A stretch of DNA of 36,675 nucleotides. It comes from CAZFZT01 sp964523675 (GTDB taxonomy: Bacteria > Planctomycetota > Phycisphaerae > Phycisphaerales > SM1A02). Position numbers and translations under genes: made by a program. Of the stretch, positions 15,049 to 22,922 are shown piece by piece. Numbering within the stretch: position 1 is the first letter of the stretch; the number at the start of each line of letters is the position of its first letter. The notes under the pieces are model-generated. The model was not told where the DNA came from. It made no database searches and was given only the letters and a program-made list of their open reading frames with translations. Location of the stretch: the NCBI GenBank assembly GCA_964523675.1, contig CAZFZT010000031.1, positions 1 to 36,675 of the forward strand, in the 5' to 3' direction.

Positions 15049-15054
15049 TATAGT
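15049..15054 (+). promoter_or_regulatory. Candidate -10 element upstream of the EF-G-like gene
   Basis: TATAGT in the context CCGCTATAGTGG, the same extended pattern as at 3825 and 10968, again without a clear -35. It would give a leader of about 128 bases to the ATG at 15189. The leader includes a half copy of the 77-base repeat (15127-15154, reverse complement beginning TAGCCGCGTATTGGC). Confidence 0.35.
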
Positions 15055-15188
15055 GGTCTCTTTCGCCCGTATGACACGGCTGGGCCGCGTTTTCTGATGG
15101 CCCGGCTCGCGTTGTTGCAACGATACGGCGCCGCAGGTTGCCAATACGCGGCTATAGGGAAGAACGAGCACTCGAGGAATCCTTCACC

Positions 15189-17255
15189 ATGCCAAAGTAC
15201 ACCACAGAGCAGATCAGGAACCTTGCCTTCACCGGGGCTGCGGGGGTCGGAAAGACGACCCTCATCGAATCGATCCTCCACACCGCAGGCGTCATTGGCC
15301 GCACCGGCCGGGTTGAAGACGGCAACACCGTCTGCGACTTCGACGACATCGAGAAGGAATTCAAACACTCGCTCGATAGCGCGCTTGTTCACTTCGACTA
15401 CGAAGGCGCGCACCTCAACCTCATCGACACGCCCGGTTCGTCCGACTTCATTGGCAAGGCGATCAGTGTTCTGCCTGCCGTTGAAACCGTTGTTGTCGTC
15501 ATCGACGCCAGCGCCGGCATTGAAACGATCACACAGCGCATGATGAAGCGAGCGGAAGAGCGCAACCTGCCGCGACTGATCGTCATCAACAAGATTGATA
15601 ACGCAACGGATCTGCCTGGAATCCTCAGCGGGCTCAAGGAGATGTTCGGCAATGTATGCCTGCCGCTCAATCTCCCCGCCGATGGCGGGAAGTCCATCGC
15701 TGATTGTTTCGGCACCGACTCTGGTGACAGCGATCTGGGCGATGTCGCCGAGTTCCACACGCAGATCGTCGACCAGATTGTTGAGGTTGATGAGAAGCTG
15801 ATGGAGCAGTACCTGGAATCAGGCAAGGTGGAGCCGAGTCAACTTCACGAGCCGTTCTGCAAGGCGCTGCGCGAAGGGCATCTGGTGCCGGTCGTCTTCA
15901 CCTCCGCACGTGAGAATCTGGGCGTGACGGAACTCATGAAGGTCATGACCAACCTGTGTCCCAACCCGCTCGAAGGAAATCCGCGAACGTTCGAGTACAC
16001 GAAGGACGCGGCGAAGGAAGAACTGCGACCGGTCGCCAACCCGAAAAATGACCTCATCGCGCACGTGTTCAAGGTTTCATCCGACCCATACGTGGGCAAA
16101 CTCAGCGTCTTTCGCGTGCATCAGGGAACACTTTCGAGCGGAGACAGCCCGCGCGTCGATCAGGAACGCAAGAACGTCCGAATCGCCCATGCGTTCAAGC
16201 TCATGGGCAAACAGCACGTGGAGTCGGACAAGGTCATCGCGGGCGACATCGGCGCGGTCGCCAAAGTGGAGGAGATTCACTACGGCTCGCTGCTGCATAG
16301 CGGAGCGGTCCCAGAGGACATCCACCTCAAGCCCCTCATCCTGCCCAAGCCGATGTTCGGCCTGGCCATCGAAGTCGCCTCAAAGGGAGCGGAGTCGAAA
16401 CTCGGGGAGGCGATGCACAAGATGCTCGATGAAGATCCAACGCTCGAACTCGAGCGCGTCTCCGCCACGAAGGAAACCGTTCTGCGCGGCCTTGGCGAGA
16501 TGCATCTGCGCGTCAAATTGCAGATGCTCAAGGATCGCTACGGCGTCGAGGTGAACACCAAACCGCCCAAGGTCGCCTATAAGGAAACGATCACCTCCAA
16601 GGCGGAAGGTCATCACCGTCACAAGAAACAGACCGGCGGCGCTGGTCAGTTCGGCGAGGTGTACCTGCGCGTCGAGCCGCTCACTGAAGAAGAAGCTGCG
16701 CATGATGACGCCGCCAACGGCCTGCTCTTCGTCGACGATACATTCGGCGGCTCAGTGCCCAAACAGTTCATGCCCGCCATTGAGAAGGGCATCCGGCGGG
16801 TGATGGCCGAAGGCGCCATTGCTGGTTACCCGATGCAGGGCATCAAAGTGAGCGTCTATGACGGGAAGCACCACCCTGTCGATTCCAAGGAAGTCGCTTT
16901 CATTACGGCTGGCCGAAAGGCGTTCATCGACGCCGTGCAGAAAGCCAAGCCGGTGCTGCTCGAACCGTTTGTGAAGATGGAGATTACCGTTCCGGCGGAC
17001 ATGATCGGCGACATCTCAAGCGACATCTCCGGTAAACGCGGCAGGATCATCAACACCGACATGCTCCCCGGGAATCAGGCGCTGATCACGGCGGAGGCGC
17101 CGCTGTCCGAAGTGATGACGTACTCATCGCAACTCAAATCCATGTCGGGCGGCACCGGCACCTATTCGATGGAGTACAGCCACGACGAACGCACGCCACC
17201 CAACATCCAGCAACAGGTTGTCGCCGCATTCAAACCACAGGAAGATGAGGATTGA
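15189..17255 (+). CDS. Elongation factor G-like GTPase (EF-G2 type)
   Basis: A 688-residue translational GTPase with EF-G domain order. G1 is GAAGVGKTT (16-24), G3 is DTPGSSDF (80-87), G4 is NKID (134-137). Domain II, the KPPKVAYKETI start of domain IV, GGAGQFGEVYLRVEP, SVPKQFMPAIEKG and the PLSEVMTYSSQLKSMSGGTG segment of domain V follow. Canonical EF-G has GHxDAGKTT and DTPGHVDF; here the catalytic His is Ser84, which fits the EF-G-like paralogue group whose role is unsettled rather than the main FusA. No rpsL/rpsG/tuf genes are near, also arguing against the housekeeping copy. The start was chosen by GAGGA at 15174 (10-base spacing) and by family alignment; an in-frame ATG at 15138 is less likely. 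Confidence 0.9.
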   Translation: MPKYTTEQIRNLAFTGAAGVGKTTLIESILHTAGVIGRTGRVEDGNTVCDFDDIEKEFKHSLDSALVHFDYEGAHLNLIDTPGSSDFIGKAISVLPAVETVVVVIDASAGIETITQRMMKRAEERNLPRLIVINKIDNATDLPGILSGLKEMFGNVCLPLNLPADGGKSIADCFGTDSGDSDLGDVAEFHTQIVDQIVEVDEKLMEQYLESGKVEPSQLHEPFCKALREGHLVPVVFTSARENLGVTELMKVMTNLCPNPLEGNPRTFEYTKDAAKEELRPVANPKNDLIAHVFKVSSDPYVGKLSVFRVHQGTLSSGDSPRVDQERKNVRIAHAFKLMGKQHVESDKVIAGDIGAVAKVEEIHYGSLLHSGAVPEDIHLKPLILPKPMFGLAIEVASKGAESKLGEAMHKMLDEDPTLELERVSATKETVLRGLGEMHLRVKLQMLKDRYGVEVNTKPPKVAYKETITSKAEGHHRHKKQTGGAGQFGEVYLRVEPLTEEEAAHDDAANGLLFVDDTFGGSVPKQFMPAIEKGIRRVMAEGAIAGYPMQGIKVSVYDGKHHPVDSKEVAFITAGRKAFIDAVQKAKPVLLEPFVKMEITVPADMIGDISSDISGKRGRIINTDMLPGNQALITAEAPLSEVMTYSSQLKSMSGGTGTYSMEYSHDERTPPNIQQQVVAAFKPQEDED

Positions 17256-17257
17256 AC

Positions 17258-17334
17258 CCGTCAGGCCATGGCTTTGCCATGGCAGACTTGGCGAAGCGCG
17301 AGAACACTACCACGGCAAAGCCGTGGCCTGACGG
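17258..17334. repeat. Inverted pair of REP-like palindromes between EF-G-like gene and ymdB
   Basis: Two 25-base arms (17258-17282 and 17310-17334) are reverse complements with two mismatches: CCGTCAGGCCATGGCTTTGCC... and its partner ending ...GTGGCCTGACGG. Each arm is itself a hairpin (CCATGGC-TTT-GCCATGG; CCACGGC-AAA-GCCGTGG). The mismatches keep each small hairpin paired, which suggests selection for structure. It fills nearly the whole space from 3 bases after one stop codon to 2 bases before the next ATG. Confidence 0.7.
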
Positions 17335-17336
17335 TT

Positions 17337-18206
17337 ATGCTGACGATTGCGTTCATTGGTGATGTGTACGGATCGCCGGGGCGCATGGTGGTGCAACAAC
17401 AACTGCCGCACCTGCGCGATGAACATCGGCCGGACGTCATCATCGCCAACGCAGAAAATGCGCGATCCGGCTCGGGCCTCTCCCCCACCATCTACGCCAA
17501 GCTGCGCGCCATGGGCATCGATGCCATTACGCTCGGCGACCATGTCTTTCGCGATCAGCGCATCACGTCGATCCTCGAAAAAACCGGTGAGCCGATCGCG
17601 CGGCCTGCGAATCTGCAATCCAAAGCTCTGGGAAGGCGGTTCATTCGGATTGACCTCTCACAGCCGCGCACCTCAGAACCTGGCTCTTCCCCGCCGCGCG
17701 CCATCAACGCAGACCTGTACATCATCACCGTGCTGGGGCGGATCTTCTTCAACATGCCTGCCGATGATCCCTTCGCCACGGTCGATCGCTTTCTTGATGA
17801 ACTGCCACTCCAATCGGCCCGGCCTCGCATTGTGATTGTCGAAGCGCATATGGAGGCGACCAGCGAGAAGGCCGCGCTTGCGCGGTACCTCGACGGACGC
17901 GTTGCTGCCGTCATCGGGACGCACACGCACGTGCCGACAGCAGATGCTCGAATCCTGCCCGGCGGCACAGCATTCATCTCGGATGTCGGCATGAGCGGGC
18001 CATACAACTCGGTCATCGGCGCGAATATCGAAGCAGTCGTCAAGCACATGACGACTGGCATGCATGTACCATTCGGTGTCGGCTCGGGTGGCGAGGCGAT
18101 GTGCGGCGCGACGGTGGTGGTGGATGAAGCGACCGGCCGATCGCGCTCAATCACCCGGTTCGAGTACCGCGCTGAGCCGGATCAACCGCCGTTCTCGTCG
18201 CCCTGA
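17337..18206 (+). CDS. ymdB: YmdB-family metallophosphoesterase
   Basis: A 289-residue calcineurin-like phosphoesterase of the YmdB (TIGR00282) family. Seen: IAFIGDVYGSPGR (Asp9), IANAENA (Glu40, Asn41), LGDHVF (His69), VEAHMEATSEK (His) and IGTHTHVPTAD (two His), the complete set of metal ligands. Family knowledge: YmdB of Bacillus is a 2',3'-cyclic-nucleotide phosphodiesterase that affects biofilm and motility decisions; relatives occur in many phyla. An earlier in-frame ATG at 17268 lies within the palindromic repeat, so the ATG at 17337 at the start of the conserved strand is used. It follows the EF-G-like gene after 81 bases and may share its transcript. Confidence 0.9.
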   Translation: MLTIAFIGDVYGSPGRMVVQQQLPHLRDEHRPDVIIANAENARSGSGLSPTIYAKLRAMGIDAITLGDHVFRDQRITSILEKTGEPIARPANLQSKALGRRFIRIDLSQPRTSEPGSSPPRAINADLYIITVLGRIFFNMPADDPFATVDRFLDELPLQSARPRIVIVEAHMEATSEKAALARYLDGRVAAVIGTHTHVPTADARILPGGTAFISDVGMSGPYNSVIGANIEAVVKHMTTGMHVPFGVGSGGEAMCGATVVVDEATGRSRSITRFEYRAEPDQPPFSSP

Positions 18207-18274
18207 GGGTCTGCAATCAAAGGAGATCCATTCCGATCCATGCGGAAAATCTTCCCCTGTCAGCCCGATTTTAC

Positions 18275-18311
18275 TTGACACGCAATTGTTTTTGGTGTCC
18301 TATACGGACAC
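18275..18311 (+). promoter_or_regulatory. Promoter with palindromic operator GTGTCC-N5-GGACAC
   Basis: TTGACA at 18275-18280 is a perfect -35. The 6+6 palindrome GTGTCC-TATAC-GGACAC (18295-18311) covers the -10 position; TATACG (20-base spacer) or CCTATA (18-base spacer) would be the -10. This is the layout of a repressor-controlled promoter. The reading frames directly downstream (ATG at 18319) end within about 30 codons. Confidence 0.5.
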
Positions 18312-18516
18312 GTGTGAGATGGTGTATTGGAGAGGTGGCGGCCGTGCTGCGCCACGAGCGCTTCGTGGAGGGTTTCACGAGCCAGTAGAACTGACGAAAT
18401 GAAAATGTGTCGACATTCGACGTTCGGGCCGCAAGTGCCCGGTCACGAATCGAACGGCTGCCGTTTCAGACATGGAGCGGCGAGCCATTCACGGATGCGG
18501 CTGTCGCCGCACTGTT

Positions 18517-18619
18517 CTCTCTTCTCTCCGCGTCGCGCTGGTAAGGCACGGCGCGGAGTTGCAGGCAAAGCGCGGGCTCTCCCGCATTGGATCTCTCTCT
18601 TCTCTCCGCGTCGCGCTGG
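18517..18619 (+). repeat. 25-base direct repeat
   Basis: CTCTCTTCTCTCCGCGTCGC followed by GCTGG occurs identically at 18517-18541 and 18595-18619, 78 bases apart. The segment between is G+C-rich without coding signs. The pattern is compatible with a partial duplication. Confidence 0.75.
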
Positions 18620-18790
18620 CGAGCGCGATGCGGACCTGATGTTTCTTCTCCCGCTGTTCAGAGTCACGGCTGAACACGCATTGACACGAATCAGTAACGG
18701 TCAGCCGACTTCACACCTGTGAAGTTCGCGTTCATTCCTGGCCTTCTCGCGGATGCGGCGTTGAGCGAGTTCGATCGGGCGGATCGCGCT

Positions 18791-20317
18791 CTAACGAGGA
18801 CAATCGCCCCATGCAGCGAGCAGCATGATGAGGTCGGGCACGCCGACCGTGCCGTCGCCTGACAGGTCAGTCTCGCATGGTGACTCTTGTGCATCGCAGT
18901 CGCCCCATGCCCCAAGCAGTGCGATGAGATCCGGCACGCCGACCGCTCCATCACCGTTGAGGTCGCCGGTGCACGTCACCAGTTCATCGAGCACGTACTG
19001 CGCCATCGTCATCGCGGCGGCGAAATTCTCTTCACAGGTGGGAAGAATCTCCTCGGGCGGAAGCAGAAAGCCGGGGTTCAATGACGTCGGCCGCACTTCA
19101 ATGGTGTACCCGAAGACGCCGCGCGATTCATACATCCAATCGGGAAACATGCCGCTTGCGAGATAAAGCAGATCGCTGCCGTGACCGGCGGCATAGTCAG
19201 CGCCATGCACCGACGCGATCGCATCACTCATCATGTCGCCAAGCGCGACGAGCGCGTCGAAGTCCTCGGCCGGCTCAGTCGTGTATCCCAGCGGATGAAG
19301 AATGAGCTGGCTGTAACTATGGAAATCGATGTGCGCGGCAATGCGCGGCTCGCTCAGCACCAGGTCGCGCAGGCCCTGCACCTCCGGCTCCGAAAAAACG
19401 CTCGGCCCGACGTACGTCTGCGCCCACGGATACTCAGAAGCAAACTGTCCCCCGTTCCAGTCCGCGTCCCAGTTGCGATTGAGATCGACACCATAGAACT
19501 CATTGTCGCCGATCATGCCGTTGAAGCGGCGATTCTTCCGCCACATGCGGTTCGCTTCATCTGCGTAACTGTACTCATATCCGTCCGGATTTGAGATGGG
19601 CACGATGATGAACTCGATGTCCTCCAGAAGTGTGGTGATCCCGTCATCATCGCCATGCATTCGCACAAGGCGATCCGCAATATACATCGGCACCATCGCA
19701 GAAATCCACTCGCGCGCGTGCTGGCATCCGTTGAACAGCACGACCGGGCGATCGGGCGATCCGCCCGGCGCTGCGATGCGCATGCCGTAGATCGTGCGGT
19801 CCTCATGCGTTGTGCCGACCTCTATCTTCTCGACAAGATCAGGCCGCAGCGCGACGAGTTCATCGATATATGCATTCACCTCAGGCCAGGTGCGATAGAC
19901 GGCAAACCACTCCGCTGGATCAGTAGGAGCGCCGGCGACTCCACCTTGTTCGCCAGCCGCTGCACGCTGGGCTGCGCGGACCGCATCCATGGCCGCTCGC
20001 TCAGCATCGACGATCGCCTGCACATTATCGATGAGAACGCGATAGGTGAGACCCATCCGATCAACGATGTCCCGCTGCTGCGGATCGAGCAGAAACTCCG
20101 GCGCGGCAAGGTTGATGCGGCAACTCCACGGCATCGCGCCGAGAGCGGAGATCGCCTGAATCTGCCGGGCTGATGGCCTCTCGAAACGCACTACAACATG
20201 ACCTTCAAATGGCCGGAAGGCGGCGACATCATCGCCCTGTGCGGCTCCCGATACTCCCAACCCGAGGAACAGCAGCGCAAACTGTAGGACTCGCAAAATC
20301 TTGGACAATGCTCTCAT
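18791..20317 (-). CDS. Secreted M14 zinc carboxypeptidase with C-terminal dockerin-like tag
   Basis: A 508-residue protein. Signal peptide about 1-27 (LQFALLFLGLGVSGAAQ); propeptide-like region about 34-110; catalytic domain about 135-445 with the complete site: His200 and Glu203 (GCQHAREW), His333 (DFHSYSQ) and catalytic Glu407 (YTIEVRP), plus substrate-binding NRNWD (280-284). The end (449-508) holds two dockerin-type Ca-binding loops, GDLNGDGAVGVPDL and DLSGDGTVGVPDL, each followed by LLxAWGDC. Role: removal of C-terminal residues from peptides outside the cell. The protein at 33748 ends in the same tag, suggesting shared sorting or anchoring. No operon partner; it is divergent from the ChaN-like gene. 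Confidence 0.93.
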   Translation of the reverse strand: MRALSKILRVLQFALLFLGLGVSGAAQGDDVAAFRPFEGHVVVRFERPSARQIQAISALGAMPWSCRINLAAPEFLLDPQQRDIVDRMGLTYRVLIDNVQAIVDAERAAMDAVRAAQRAAAGEQGGVAGAPTDPAEWFAVYRTWPEVNAYIDELVALRPDLVEKIEVGTTHEDRTIYGMRIAAPGGSPDRPVVLFNGCQHAREWISAMVPMYIADRLVRMHGDDDGITTLLEDIEFIIVPISNPDGYEYSYADEANRMWRKNRRFNGMIGDNEFYGVDLNRNWDADWNGGQFASEYPWAQTYVGPSVFSEPEVQGLRDLVLSEPRIAAHIDFHSYSQLILHPLGYTTEPAEDFDALVALGDMMSDAIASVHGADYAAGHGSDLLYLASGMFPDWMYESRGVFGYTIEVRPTSLNPGFLLPPEEILPTCEENFAAAMTMAQYVLDELVTCTGDLNGDGAVGVPDLIALLGAWGDCDAQESPCETDLSGDGTVGVPDLIMLLAAWGDCPR

Positions 20318-20505
20318 TCTCCTCCAACAGCGATTCTAAATGGAAGTCGGCAAACTGCGCAGCCGGCATCCTTCCGCTGCAATTATGAACCCGAATCGGA
20401 CCCAGTGCAACGGCTCCGCGAGGAAAAGCGGCAGCCCGAGCCCGCACTTCCCTCACAGGCGGCCCTGACTTGACGGCAAGGCGGTTCTGAGCGATTCTCG
20501 GGCCA

Positions 20506-21546
20506 ATGACGAATGCATGGTGTTTCTATCGGCCGATGGCTACGGCCCTCATCGGGTCCGCACTGGCGATCGGATGTGCCTCGCCGCGCTACGGAGGTTT
20601 CCCCCCGGATCAGCCGCCAATTGAACTCGACAGCGGCCCCGAGGACAGCGATGTGCGGTCGCTGCCGATGTTCGCAGGATCAGACGGCTCACCGCTTCGA
20701 TGGGACGATCTGCTCGCGGCCGCTGATTGGGCGCACATCATTCTTGTGGGCGAGGAGCACGATGACGGCATCGGCCACGCCGTGCAGCGCGCGATCGTCG
20801 AGGATGTGCCGCGACTTGGCGCGCTCTCCATGGAAATGCTTGAACGTGACGAACAGATGCTCGCTGATGACTACATTGAGGGCATCATCGATGCGGCCAC
20901 GTTCATTCGGCTCACTCATTCCGCGAACTGGAGCGGTGAAGGTTCATGGGAGCAGTGGTACCAGCCGATTGTCGATGCCGCCAAGGATCGCCATGCGCGG
21001 CTGATTGCTGCGAACACGCCGCGGCGTTATGTGCGGCTGCCGCGACTGCACGGTTATCAGCGCCTGCGACAACTGTCGCCTGAGCGGCAGAGGATGTTCG
21101 ACTTACCGCGCTCAAGCAGTCGCGCCCTCGCGGAGTATCGTGATCGCTTTCATGAAGTAATGCGGCATGGGCATGGCGAGAGTGACAGTGATCCACAGCA
21201 TGATCCGCATCGCGTGCATCGAATCGACGCAGGGCTGCGCAGCCAGTTGCTGTGGGATGCAACGATGGCCGATTCCATCGTCAAGGCCCGGCCGCGCGAC
21301 CACGCCAAGGTCGTGCATCTTGTCGGGCAGTTCCATAGCGACTTTGACGGCGGTCTCGTGCAGGAGATCCTCGCCAGGCAGCCGGGTGCGAAGATTCTGA
21401 ACATTTCCATGCAACGCGAATGGCGGGAGACCATGCGCGATGCGGATCGTGGCCGTGCCGACATCATCATCTACACCGGCGAGCGGCCACCAGCGCTGAA
21501 AGACGATGAACCGAGCGACGCTGAAGCCGCAGATGAAAATGAATAA
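20506..21546 (+). CDS. ChaN-like (Tiki superfamily) lipoprotein
   Basis: A 346-residue protein. The N-terminus ends in a lipobox-like SALAIGC (Cys24), indicating a membrane-anchored lipoprotein. The ChaN/Tiki core is visible as IILVGEEHDD...GHAVQ (Glu83, Glu84, His85, His91), LSMEMLERDEQ, the WYQPIVDAAKDRHARLIAANTPR segment and a late HLVGQFHSDF with a conserved His. Family knowledge: ChaN of Campylobacter binds haem and Tiki proteins are metalloproteases; which applies here is not known. The charged tail (DDEPSDAEAADENE) is low complexity. The start is the first ATG and gives a proper signal peptide. A palindromic element begins 4 bases after the stop. Confidence 0.85.
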   Translation: MTNAWCFYRPMATALIGSALAIGCASPRYGGFPPDQPPIELDSGPEDSDVRSLPMFAGSDGSPLRWDDLLAAADWAHIILVGEEHDDGIGHAVQRAIVEDVPRLGALSMEMLERDEQMLADDYIEGIIDAATFIRLTHSANWSGEGSWEQWYQPIVDAAKDRHARLIAANTPRRYVRLPRLHGYQRLRQLSPERQRMFDLPRSSSRALAEYRDRFHEVMRHGHGESDSDPQHDPHRVHRIDAGLRSQLLWDATMADSIVKARPRDHAKVVHLVGQFHSDFDGGLVQEILARQPGAKILNISMQREWRETMRDADRGRADIIIYTGERPPALKDDEPSDAEAADENE

Positions 21547-21549
21547 ACG

Positions 21550-21640
21550 CATATAGCCCCGGCCTTGGCCGGAGTAGGCGTCGCATGTGCCCTTTGCGAA
21601 CGAGTCACGTGCCTTCCCCGGCCAAGGCCGGGGCTATATG
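21550..21640. repeat. Inverted pair of REP-like palindromes, perfect 23-base arms
   Basis: Arms 21550-21572 and 21618-21640 are perfect reverse complements (CATATAGCCCCGGCCTTGG... / ...GGCCGGGGCTATATG). Each arm contains its own hairpin (CCGGCC-TT-GGCCGG and CCGGCC-AA-GGCCGG). It exactly fills the space between the stop codons of two convergent genes (21546 and 21641), so it could serve as a two-way terminator or be an inserted miniature element. Confidence 0.75.
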
Positions 21641-22882
21641 TTACCGCGGCAACTCGCGCAGCACGCGCGCCTCGTCCCACACTTCAACGCCGAGGTCTCG
21701 CGCTTTATCCAGTTTGGAACCCGCACTTTCGCCGGCAATGACGATATCGGTTTTCTTTGACACTGAACCGGCCACCTTCGCGCCCAGCGATTCAAGCCGC
21801 TCCGTCAACTCCGGCCGGGTGAACGACTCCAGCGTTCCCGTCAGCACCACCGTCTTCCCCGCAAACACCGAATCACCCGCTTGCGGCTTCGCACGTGAAC
21901 TCGATGGGATGCGAGGTGATAGAGTAGCAGGCGATGGTGATTCGCCCGGAGCCCAACCGAGTAGGCTCAAACATTCGTGGAGGCGATGGAGTTTCTCCCA
22001 TTCCTTTGCATCCAACCAGTCATCGTCAACAAATGCATTGATTGCGTTTGCAAATGCTCGCGCATGCAGACTCCGCACTTGCTCATCAGCAAGAGATACC
22101 GTCCGCTTGACTTCAAGTAGCAGTTCAACGTCGGCATCAGATATCCGAAGGTCCGCCAGGATGGTCTTCAGCGCTTCCCAATACTCGCGCACCGCAGTTC
22201 CGTTGCTGTGCCGTTGATCCGATGTGCCATCAAGAATACCTGAAGTGCTCCGACATTTGAATCGCGGGCGTGACCTGACGCAATGAGAGATCGGATCGAG
22301 CATGAAGCTATCGAAAAACTTGTAGGTTCCCTTATTCGCTAGGTCACCGAACGTCGTCACGTCTTCTGGAAGGTTCTTGCAATAGAAGTCCCATAGGAGT
22401 GCCCCTGCATGCGCATCATTCACGGCTTCATGGGCTGAAGTATATGGCAGGCCGTAGAGGAGGCAGGCATCACGGAGCGGGCAGCGACCCCCGGCTGCCA
22501 CATACATAAGGCAGAAGTGCGGGGCCAAGCCATCTTGGTCAACCCGTGCGAGTTCCGCTGCAAGAAATCGGATGTCGAAGTACACGTTGTATGCGGCAAC
22601 GACACACCCCGAAATTGCCGAGAGCAATGCGCCGGCGACCTCGTCAAATGTTGGCGCGTCCGCCACATCATCCTCCCGTATTCCGTGAATCCAGGTCGCG
22701 GCAACAGGACGCTGCGGATTGATGAGGGTATCAAACACAACGCGCGGCTCCTCACCGGGATCTCGACGTACAACTGCGGCCTCGATGACACGATCGGACG
22801 CAGGACTCAATCCAGTCGTCTCGAAGTCAATGACCGCCACAGGTGTGCCCGCGACCGGCCATCCAAAAATGCCTTTCCTCAT
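21641..22882 (-). CDS. DEDDh 3'-5' exonuclease with helical middle domain and C-terminal LigA-like BRCT
   Basis: A 413-residue protein. The start at 22882 is set by a strong Shine-Dalgarno (GGGAGGAA, 22895-22888); an earlier ATG at 23026 would overlap ligA. Exonuclease domain about 13-170: Exo I IDFETTG (Asp19, Glu21), Exo II AYNVYFD (Asn99, Asp103), Exo III HEAVNDA (His151, Asp156). A helical TerB-like region covers about 230-310, a Pro/Ser linker 312-337, and a BRCT domain 339-410 (GKTVVLTGTLESFTRPELTE, SVSKKTDIVIAGE, GSKLDKA). Family knowledge: DnaQ-like exonucleases remove 3' nucleotides in proofreading or repair. The BRCT is strikingly close to the one in adjacent LigA. G+C is about 50% up to residue 311, then host-like across linker and BRCT. 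Confidence 0.88.
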   Translation of the reverse strand: MRKGIFGWPVAGTPVAVIDFETTGLSPASDRVIEAAVVRRDPGEEPRVVFDTLINPQRPVAATWIHGIREDDVADAPTFDEVAGALLSAISGCVVAAYNVYFDIRFLAAELARVDQDGLAPHFCLMYVAAGGRCPLRDACLLYGLPYTSAHEAVNDAHAGALLWDFYCKNLPEDVTTFGDLANKGTYKFFDSFMLDPISHCVRSRPRFKCRSTSGILDGTSDQRHSNGTAVREYWEALKTILADLRISDADVELLLEVKRTVSLADEQVRSLHARAFANAINAFVDDDWLDAKEWEKLHRLHECLSLLGWAPGESPSPATLSPRIPSSSRAKPQAGDSVFAGKTVVLTGTLESFTRPELTERLESLGAKVAGSVSKKTDIVIAGESAGSKLDKARDLGVEVWDEARVLRELPR

Positions 22883-22922
22883 CGCAGTTCCTCCCATCGA
22901 GATTGAAGGTGATTGTATCAAA

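Larger units (their letters stand above)
18207..18790. other. 584-base gene-free stretch with orphan regulatory signals
   Basis: No convincing CDS on either strand. It contains an AAAGGAGAT Shine-Dalgarno-like string near 18219 with only a 12-codon frame behind it, a TTGACA promoter with a palindromic operator (18275-18311), and a 25-base direct repeat (18517 and 18595). It may be the scar of a lost regulator gene. Confidence 0.5.

Noticed and set aside
15189..17255. Annotation as the housekeeping elongation factor G (fusA)
   Set aside because: Catalytic His replaced, atypical P-loop and no ribosomal-protein operon around it favour an EF-G-like paralogue.
18517..18619. CRISPR array from the 25-base direct repeat
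   Set aside because: Only two copies with a 53-base spacer, pyrimidine-rich unit, no cas genes in the window.
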